Part shown: piece by piece, positions 1-4,756 of the stretch
Layout of the letters: every line of letters starts with the position of its first letter
Position numbering within the stretch: position 1 is the first letter of the stretch
NCBI GenBank assembly: GCA_903938205.1
Contig: CAJACJ010000455.1
Coordinates: 1-6,249 of the forward strand
DNA: 6,249 bases
From: an uncultured bacterium
GTDB lineage: Bacteria; Planctomycetota; Phycisphaerae; Phycisphaerales; SM1A02
Direction of reading: 5' to 3'
Notes under the pieces: model-generated
Database searches by the model: none
Seen by the model: only the letters and a program-made list of their open reading frames with translations
What the model was told of the DNA's origin: nothing
Position numbers and translations under genes: made by a program

Positions 1-1
1 C

Positions 2-64
2 AAGCCAGGTCGCTTGATGCGTGAACAAGGTGTTGTGCCCGCAGAACTTGCGAACGCGCTTTAA
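2..64 (+). CDS. C-terminal end of an unidentified upstream gene (5' partial)
   Basis: The frame is open from the left edge to TAA at 62-64 and gives 20 residues, KPGRLMREQGVVPAELANAL. The composition is protein-like, with no low-complexity run, and the stop lies 41 bases before the dnaB start. This fits a co-oriented upstream gene in the same transcription unit as dnaB. Twenty residues are too few to name a family. In many bacteria dnaB follows rplI, and in others it lies next to alr, but this C-terminus does not resemble the usual end of either protein as I know them. A short random open frame remains possible, because the fragment is only 63 bases long. Confidence 0.45.
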   Translation, partial: KPGRLMREQGVVPAELANAL

Positions 65-105
65 GTCTTTCGGGTCACTCACTCCACAACTTTTAGGCGA
101 CTCAC

Positions 106-1611
106 ATGGAACCAAAGCAGCCTTTCAATCGCGGGTCCGACCGCGCGCGTCCGCGCATGGATATGCGCGATGCCCAGCGTCTTCTTGATGCCGCGCCGCC
201 GCATGCAATTGAAGCGGAGATGAGTTTGCTTGGATCTATTTTGATCGATCCCAAAGTGGTGGGAGATGTGGTGCAGTTGGTTCGAACCAGCGGTGATTTT
301 TTTCGCCCAGCGCATGGCGCCATCTTTGAAGCCATGGTTGGCATTTGGGATCGCACCGCATCGCTTGACGTGGTGCAACTGAATCAACAATTACTTGACC
401 GCGGCATTCTTGATGATGTTGGTGGCACCGCGTATTTGGTGGAACTTGCGGAAAGCGTTCCCACCGCCGCGCACGCTAGTGAGTACGCGCGCTTGGTGCG
501 CGACAAGGCAACGCTGCGCGAGTTGATCCGCGCGGCTGGAGAAATTCTTGCCGACGCGCAAGCTTCGACCGATCTTCCGCAACAAGTTTTGGAAGCCGCC
601 GAGCAGCGCATCTTCGCAATCGCGCAACGACGAGAGTCCGCGCAATTTTCCAGCTTGCAGGAGTTGCTTGATCACGCGATCAAAGTGATCGACACCAGCG
701 ATGGAAAATCATTCAACGGAACGCCCACGGGTTTCGCGGAATTTGACGAGATTACAAGTGGTTTGCAGAAGGGCGAAATGATTGTGTTGGCGGCGCGTCC
801 CAGCATGGGCAAGACCGCGTTCGCGTTGAACATGATGGAGAATGCCGCGGCCGCGGGCCACGCCGTCGCCATGTTTAGTTTGGAAATGGGCAAGCAGCAA
901 TTGGTGCAGCGCTTGTTGTGCAGCAAAAGCGGAATTGATTCACAGCGCTTGCGCCGCAACATGTTGCGCAACGAGGATTATCGCGCGCTACTTGCCGCGT
1001 GCGAAGCTATGAAGACCAGCAAGGTTTGGATTGACGACACGCCAGGTCTGACCATGTTGTCCATGCGCAGCAAAGCACGTCGCTTGCGTGAGCAACATGG
1101 TATTGAAGCTATTTTCATCGACTACTTGCAATTGATGTCGGCGGGAACGCGCAGTGAAAATCGTCAAGTGGAAGTCAGCGATATCAGCCGCGGTATTAAA
1201 GCCATGGCGCGCGAACTAGAAGTGCCTGTGATTTGTCTGAGCCAGCTCAGCCGCAAGTCGGAGGATCGACCGGGTCACCGTCCGCAGATGAGCGACTTGC
1301 GCGAGTCCGGCAGCATTGAACAGGACGCCGACGTGGTCATGATGTTGCACCGCGAGGAGTATTACCATCAAGGCGATGATGATTGGGGCGAAGCCAATCC
1401 AGACAAGCGCGGACTTGCGGAATTGATCATTGCCAAACAGCGCAACGGACCCACGGGCGTTGTTCGTTTGACATGGGACAGCCGCGTGACTCGCTTCCGA
1501 GATTTCTCCGACAATCCTGCTGCGAATTCTTGGGATGCGCCTCCGCGTTTGGTTCGTCCAAATGATCGTTCGCAAAATGCGCGCGATGATTTTGACGGCA
1601 TGCCAATGTGA
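106..1611 (+). CDS. dnaB: Replicative DNA helicase DnaB
   Basis: This 501-residue protein is the hexameric ATP-driven 5'-3' helicase that unwinds DNA at the replication fork and recruits primase. The N-terminal domain starts at about residue 31 (PPHAIEAEMSLLGSILIDP), matching the family's PPHSxEAEQ-type start. The RecA-like C-terminal domain carries Walker A ARPSMGKTA (K236, T237), the SLEM motif with catalytic E260, Walker B IFIDYLQLM (D339), the CLSQLSRKSEDR and SDLRESGSIEQDAD motifs, and KQRNGPTG with the sensor Lys444 and arginine finger Arg446. Length is normal to slightly long for the family (E. coli has 471). The surplus is a polar N-terminus of about 30 residues and an Asp/Arg/Asn-rich C-terminal tail. 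There is no intein at the P-loop. ATG 106 is preferred, with a weak AGGCGA at 95-100; ATG 157 is an alternative that would also leave the domain intact. Confidence 0.97.
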   Translation: MEPKQPFNRGSDRARPRMDMRDAQRLLDAAPPHAIEAEMSLLGSILIDPKVVGDVVQLVRTSGDFFRPAHGAIFEAMVGIWDRTASLDVVQLNQQLLDRGILDDVGGTAYLVELAESVPTAAHASEYARLVRDKATLRELIRAAGEILADAQASTDLPQQVLEAAEQRIFAIAQRRESAQFSSLQELLDHAIKVIDTSDGKSFNGTPTGFAEFDEITSGLQKGEMIVLAARPSMGKTAFALNMMENAAAAGHAVAMFSLEMGKQQLVQRLLCSKSGIDSQRLRRNMLRNEDYRALLAACEAMKTSKVWIDDTPGLTMLSMRSKARRLREQHGIEAIFIDYLQLMSAGTRSENRQVEVSDISRGIKAMARELEVPVICLSQLSRKSEDRPGHRPQMSDLRESGSIEQDADVVMMLHREEYYHQGDDDWGEANPDKRGLAELIIAKQRNGPTGVVRLTWDSRVTRFRDFSDNPAANSWDAPPRLVRPNDRSQNARDDFDGMPM

Positions 1612-1614
1612 TTG

Positions 1615-1639
1615 TTGCCGTGTGGCGGCAATGCATTGC
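1615..1639 (+). promoter_or_regulatory. Hairpin and overlapping 12-bp palindrome between dnaB and the sigma gene
   Basis: Just after the dnaB stop, TTGCCG (1615-1620) can pair with CGGCAA (1626-1631) across a 5-base loop. The right arm runs into a perfect 12-bp palindrome, GCAATGCATTGC (1628-1639). No T-tract follows, so this is not a classical intrinsic terminator. GCGGCAA (1625-1631) is also perfectly complementary to TTGCCGC (1691-1697), which lies directly before the proposed GTG start of the sigma gene. Two mutually exclusive folds are therefore possible. An operator, an attenuator-like element or pure chance would all fit. A 12-bp palindrome is expected about once or twice by chance in a window of this size. 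Confidence 0.3.
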
Positions 1640-1698
1640 ATCATCAAATAGCGGATGAACAAGAACCCACAAGAGTCTTGAGTTGTAGACTTGCCGCA

Positions 1699-2265
1699 GT
1701 GCAGGATTCAGAAGAAGAATTTGACCGCGACTTGCTGGCGCGCGCCGCCAAGGGCGACACCAATGCGTGGCGCGTTGTGGTTGAATATTGGTCGCCGCGC
1801 ATTTACGCGTATTTGCGCTCCAACACCCGCAATCAAGAACTTGCGGAGGAAATTACGCAAAGCGTGTTTTGCACCATTGCGCACAAGCTTGCCGACTATG
1901 TCGAGCAAGGACATTTTCAGGCCTGGATTTTTCGCATAGCTATAAACCGTTTGCGTGATGAAATGCGACGGCGCAAGTTGCACGCGAAGCCCATGGATAG
2001 CGATATTTTGACGGATTTAGCGCCGCAAAAAGCCATCCAAGACAAGGCCAATGAAGAGGAAATTCATGCGTTGCGCCAGGCCATGGACCAACTCCCGGAT
2101 TCTGACCGCGCCATTATTGATTTGCGTCATCAGGGCGGCATGAGTTTTCAGCAAATTGCCGTGATGCTTTCGGAGCCACTGGGCACGCTTCTAGCGCGGC
2201 ATCATCGCGCAATTCGCAAATTGCGAGACTTGATGCGACGGCATATGGGGGACGAGCCATCATGA
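1699..2265 (+). CDS. ECF-family RNA polymerase sigma-70 factor
   Basis: The product directs RNA polymerase to a specific promoter set, usually in response to an envelope or external signal. From GTG 1699 it has 188 residues, a normal ECF length. Sigma region 2 spans about residues 12-94: ELAEEITQSVF (47-57) is region 2.2, the core-binding helix, and FQAWIFRIAINRLRDEMRR (73-91) covers regions 2.3-2.4. A polar linker follows. Region 4 is at about 123-181, with QLPDSDRAIIDLRHQGGMSF and a helix-turn-helix ending LGTLLARHHRAIRKLRD. There is no region 1.1 or 3. No in-frame ATG exists between the dnaB stop and region 2, so a non-ATG start is required. I chose GTG 1699 because it leaves about 11 residues before region 2. 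TTG 1678 and TTG 1612 are alternatives, and none has a good ribosome site. The next two genes look like its regulators. The ECF subgroup cannot be assigned by eye. Confidence 0.88.
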   Translation: MQDSEEEFDRDLLARAAKGDTNAWRVVVEYWSPRIYAYLRSNTRNQELAEEITQSVFCTIAHKLADYVEQGHFQAWIFRIAINRLRDEMRRRKLHAKPMDSDILTDLAPQKAIQDKANEEEIHALRQAMDQLPDSDRAIIDLRHQGGMSFQQIAVMLSEPLGTLLARHHRAIRKLRDLMRRHMGDEPS

Positions 2266-2366
2266 AATTCGAGTCCGATACTTTCTTTCTTTTGCATGCG
2301 TGTTGCAACAAAAAACCGCCCGCCCCGTTGGGTAGGCTTCAGGAGAACACCAATGGAAACCCATGA
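2262..2366 (+). CDS. Small ORF (34 codons) bridging the sigma and membrane-protein genes
   Basis: ATG 2262 overlaps the sigma stop as ATGA, and the frame runs to TGA 2364-2366, which lies inside the start of the next gene (ATG 2353). The peptide begins MKFESDTFFLLHACCNKKPP and contains a Cys-Cys pair and a basic-proline stretch. It has no recognisable family, and its hydrophobic part (FFLL) is too short for a membrane helix. Ribosomes leaving the sigma gene could reinitiate here and terminate 11 bases past the next start codon, so it may serve as a coupling leader rather than as a functional peptide. It may equally be an accidental open frame: an 87-base gap with an ATGA at its edge would produce this fairly easily. 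Confidence 0.25.
   Translation: MKFESDTFFLLHACCNKKPPAPLGRLQENTNGNP
2341..2346 (+). promoter_or_regulatory. Strong Shine-Dalgarno site AGGAGA that sets the start of the membrane protein
   Basis: AGGAGA ends six bases before ATG 2353. This is the best ribosome binding site in the window and decides against the upstream in-frame ATG 2296, which has no purine-rich site before it. The other genes here have weak or no Shine-Dalgarno matches, so independent, efficient initiation at this gene stands out. Confidence 0.75.
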
Positions 2367-2757
2367 CGATCTTGAACTTGCCCGAACACTTCGCGCGCTG
2401 CATTCCAGCGCGAGCGAAATTCCAAGCGGATTGTCCGCGCGGATATTTCAAGCAAGTGTCTCACACTTGCCCAATCAAGAAGTCTTGGGTCGCATTGGTT
2501 CGCGCACATCGTTTCAATGGAAGGCAGCCGCTGCTATTTTAATTTTGGCCGGCGGTGCGATCTTGTCGTGGCAAACTGCCGGCATGCGCGTAAGCACTCC
2601 TTCGGATGATCGTTCACTTGCGGCGGTGCTTGAAGCGTCATCAAATTCTTCCGGCGATGACAGTTTCATTGGACTCGCTTCCGCGCAAGGCGCGGGTCTT
2701 GATGATTTGGCATTTGAAATGCGAAGCGTGCTGGGCACTGGGCAGGCTGGGCGATGA
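2353..2757 (+). CDS. Single-pass membrane protein, candidate anti-sigma factor
   Basis: The 134-residue protein has an acidic, helical N-terminus (METHDDLELARTLRALHSSA) and one hydrophobic helix at about residues 57-73 (KAAAAILILAGGAILSW). A polar Ser/Asp-rich segment of about 60 residues follows. A basic residue before the helix (K57) and the short N-terminal part suggest N-inside topology, with the C-terminal part outside. Position right after an ECF sigma gene and the cytoplasmic-domain plus single-helix layout are typical of anti-sigma factors that hold the sigma at the membrane. I see no HxxxCxxC zinc anti-sigma motif; the protein has no cysteine at all. A new or very divergent anti-sigma class, or an accessory membrane protein, are both possible. 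Its stop overlaps the next start (ATGA at 2754-2757). ATG 2296 would add 19 basic residues but lacks a ribosome site. Confidence 0.72.
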   Translation: METHDDLELARTLRALHSSASEIPSGLSARIFQASVSHLPNQEVLGRIGSRTSFQWKAAAAILILAGGAILSWQTAGMRVSTPSDDRSLAAVLEASSNSSGDDSFIGLASAQGAGLDDLAFEMRSVLGTGQAGR

Positions 2758-3557
2758 TTTCAAAAACATTCGTGTCAGGAGTGGCAGTTGGAATGTTGAT
2801 TGTTGCCGCGGTCGCCGCCACAACTTTACGAGCTGGATCGCAAGCGCAACAGTCGCTTCAATCAGAAAAATCAGCGCAACACAATTCATCGACAAGCATT
2901 CAAGAGCCGCAGTCAGCGCGTGGTGACGAGGGCGCGAATCGAGGCGGTTGGCGCGGTGGTGAAGGCGCGCGTCGCGAATTAAGCGAGGAAGAAATTGATC
3001 GAGTGATTGCCACGGCGCGCGACGTGAATGCGCAATGGGCCGATGAGTTGGTGAAGCTTCGCCAGAGTGATCCCAAAGCATTGCGTGAGCGGCTTGCGCG
3101 CGAAGCCCGCAAGTTGATGGGGTTGTCCATGTTGAAAGAGCGCGAGCCTGATTTGTATCGCGTTCGAGTGGAGGACATTCGCGTGCAAAATCAAATTCGC
3201 GAGTTGGGTGAGGCTTGGAACGCCGCCCAAAAAAGTGGCGATGTTTCGGCGCAGGAAGCGATTATGAAAGACATTCAGTTGAGCGCGCATAAGCAAGTGG
3301 AGTTGGATATTCAGGCGCGCGGTTTTGAATTTGTCGCGCTCGATAAATCACTCAAGGACGCGCGCAAAAAGTTGCAAGAAGATATTCGGGACCGCGATAA
3401 ATCCATCGCTGAAATAATCGAGGCCATCCGCAAAGGTGAGGACCCGAAATTTGGACGTCGACCCAGCGGCATGGGTGGTGCGATGGGTGGTTTGGGCGGA
3501 CGAGCTCGTGGAAGTGACAATGAGCCGGCTTCCAAGCCCGCGCCTGCAAAACCGTAG
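2754..3557 (+). CDS. Exported or membrane-anchored helical protein, possible sensor partner of the sigma cassette
   Basis: This 267-residue protein starts with a hydrophobic segment at residues 5-23 (VSGVAVGMLIVAAVAATTL, numbered loosely) that is a signal anchor or signal peptide. A Gln/Ser-rich linker (about 28-55) and a Gly/Arg patch (56-73) follow. Residues 76-228 are charged and strongly helical (LSEEEIDRVIATARDVNAQW, later SLKDARKKLQEDIRDRDKSI), consistent with a coiled coil or helical bundle. The tail is Gly/Met-rich (SGMGGAMGGLGG) and ends in Pro/Ala/Lys. The export signal plus charged helices recall periplasmic helical-hairpin proteins of the CpxP/Spy/CnrX type, but I cannot identify the family. 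There is no cysteine and there are only two histidines, so a CnrX-like metal site is not evident. Its start overlaps the preceding stop, so it is probably translated together with the candidate anti-sigma factor. Confidence 0.75.
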   Translation: MISKTFVSGVAVGMLIVAAVAATTLRAGSQAQQSLQSEKSAQHNSSTSIQEPQSARGDEGANRGGWRGGEGARRELSEEEIDRVIATARDVNAQWADELVKLRQSDPKALRERLAREARKLMGLSMLKEREPDLYRVRVEDIRVQNQIRELGEAWNAAQKSGDVSAQEAIMKDIQLSAHKQVELDIQARGFEFVALDKSLKDARKKLQEDIRDRDKSIAEIIEAIRKGEDPKFGRRPSGMGGAMGGLGGRARGSDNEPASKPAPAKP

Positions 3558-3680
3558 TTGTGAATTGGGTTGAATTAGAGTCCGTCTATTTCATGTTGTC
3601 AGGAGTGGAATGCTGAAGTTTTTTTCAGGCAACGCATGATCATGCCGCATGTCGAAATTGAATCAGCGTATTCTTAGGGC
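3558..3680 (+). other. Intergenic gap between the sigma cassette and the ABC importer genes
   Basis: This is the longest non-coding stretch in the window (123 bases) and the most likely place for an importer promoter. A run of seven T (3619-3625) follows only a 4-bp stem (TCAG 3599-3602 with CTGA 3613-3616), which is too weak to call a terminator. A perfect 12-bp palindrome lies at 3634-3645. TTGGGT (3565-3570) and TATTTC (3587-3592) are 16 bases apart, but this is only a poor sigma-70-like match, so no promoter is called. Confidence 0.5.
3634..3645. repeat. Perfect 12-bp palindrome upstream of the permease gene
   Basis: GCATGATCATGC is self-complementary over all 12 bases and lies 35 bases before the permease GTG. 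It has the form of an operator for a dimeric regulator, but no second copy is in the window and no regulator gene is nearby. A palindrome of this length is expected about once or twice by chance in 6 kb, so function is speculative. Confidence 0.35.
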
Positions 3681-4709
3681 GTGACCGCAAGCCCTGTCGA
3701 TGTGATTGAACCCACCCAAATACCCGCATCTTCACGCGGCGCGCGTGCAAATAAAAATCGATTGGGAATTGGCTTGTGGTTGTTAATGTCATTATTGGCG
3801 CTGGTGGCGTTGTCAACGCCATGGGCTTTTGGCGAAGTCACGCTGAGTGGAAATAGTTCCGCGCCGCGTTGGGCCGCCGGCAATTTGCAATTGAGTTTAA
3901 TGCCCCCATTGTGGATGGCGGATCAAGCGGCGATGGAGCGCGTGCAAAAGGCACGTGAATTAAATCAATATGTGCCCGCGATGTTGCTTGGCTCAGATCG
4001 CCTTGGCCGCGATGTGTTCGCGCGTTTATGCGCCGGCAGCGTGATTAGTTTGTCTCTGGGTATGTGCGCCGCCTTGGTGGCCACCGCGGTTGGCGTATTT
4101 TGGGGAGCAGCCGCGGCGTGGTTCGGCGGTCGCTTGGACAGCGTCCTCATGCGCTCGGTGGATGTGTTGTACGCGTTGCCATCGATGTTGTTGGTCACAT
4201 TGCTTGGTGTCGCAGTGGATGGTTTCGCCGAGCGCGTCTTTGGAGATTTTGCGCCGACCTCGCGCCAAGTGTTGAATTTTTTCACCATGCTCGTGGCGAT
4301 TTCCGGAGTGGGTTGGTTGACCATGTCGCGGGTTGTTCGTGGGCAAGTGTTGTCGCTGCGCGAACGCCCTTATGTGGAGGCGGCGCGCGCTGCTGGCGCG
4401 GGAACTGGTCGAATTTTCTGGTGGCACTTGCTGCCCAACTTGGCGGGACCCGTTGCGGCGTACGCGGCGCTTGCTGTGCCTGGCGCAATTTTAAGTGAAA
4501 GTTTTTTAAGCTTTCTTGGAATTGGAATTCGCGATCCACTTCCAAGTCTTGGAAATTTGGTTGCCGCTGGTTTGCCAGAAATGAATTTGGTGAAAGGGCG
4601 ATGGTGGTTGTTGGTCCCGCCGTGCGCGGTCATCGCATTCGCCTTATTAACCCTCAATTTCGCGGCGGATCGGCTGCGTGATCGACTTGACCCAGCCGCC
4701 TCGGGATGA
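3681..4709 (+). CDS. Peptide-type ABC importer permease, DppC/OppC family
   Basis: This is one of the two inner-membrane subunits that import oligopeptides, dipeptides or related solutes. It has 342 residues. The first membrane helix is at about 30-50. A long extracytoplasmic stretch leads to the family signature LLGSDRLGRDVFARLCAGS (102-120). Five further helices lie at about 120-143, 155-178, 199-219, 257-279 and 309-328. The cytoplasmic EAA loop that docks the ATPase is YVEAARAAGAGTGRIFWWHL (231-250). The C-terminal signature FLSFLGIGIRDPLPSLGNLV (275-294) is clear. It is somewhat longer than typical DppC (about 300), with extra sequence before the LGSD motif and around residues 180-198. 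An in-frame TAG at 3675-3677 fixes the start at or after GTG 3681. AGGG at 3676-3679 is too close to serve as a normal ribosome site, so GTG 3702 is a possible alternative. The substrate is unknown. The binding-protein gene follows after 47 bases. Confidence 0.93.
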   Translation: MTASPVDVIEPTQIPASSRGARANKNRLGIGLWLLMSLLALVALSTPWAFGEVTLSGNSSAPRWAAGNLQLSLMPPLWMADQAAMERVQKARELNQYVPAMLLGSDRLGRDVFARLCAGSVISLSLGMCAALVATAVGVFWGAAAAWFGGRLDSVLMRSVDVLYALPSMLLVTLLGVAVDGFAERVFGDFAPTSRQVLNFFTMLVAISGVGWLTMSRVVRGQVLSLRERPYVEAARAAGAGTGRIFWWHLLPNLAGPVAAYAALAVPGAILSESFLSFLGIGIRDPLPSLGNLVAAGLPEMNLVKGRWWLLVPPCAVIAFALLTLNFAADRLRDRLDPAASG

Positions 4710-4756
4710 ATCGTCGCTGCCCAATTTGTTGATGTGGTGATACGCTGCCAACCCTT

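Noticed and set aside
1216..1662. 148-residue open frame on the minus strand opposite dnaB
   Set aside because: It covers conserved DnaB motifs on the + strand, has no recognisable motif and no plausible ribosome site.
2296..2352. Upstream in-frame ATG of the membrane protein (19 extra residues)
   Set aside because: No Shine-Dalgarno site precedes ATG 2296, whereas AGGAGA is ideally spaced before ATG 2353.
2641..3081. 146-residue open frame on the minus strand opposite the two membrane proteins
   Set aside because: The + strand genes are supported by membrane segments, overlap coupling and, for the first, a strong ribosome site. The antisense translation shows no domain.
3599..3625. Possible intrinsic terminator (short stem followed by seven T)
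   Set aside because: The stem is only 4 bp (TCAG/CTGA), or 5 bp if CTGAA (3613-3617) pairs with TTCAG (3624-3628) around the T-run itself. Neither is a convincing terminator.
4706..4732. Eight-codon ORF MNRRCPIC overlapping the permease stop
   Set aside because: The Cys-Pro-Ile-Cys looks like the start of a zinc ribbon, but TGA follows at once. It is in the binding-protein frame yet separated from it by that stop, so it is most likely accidental.
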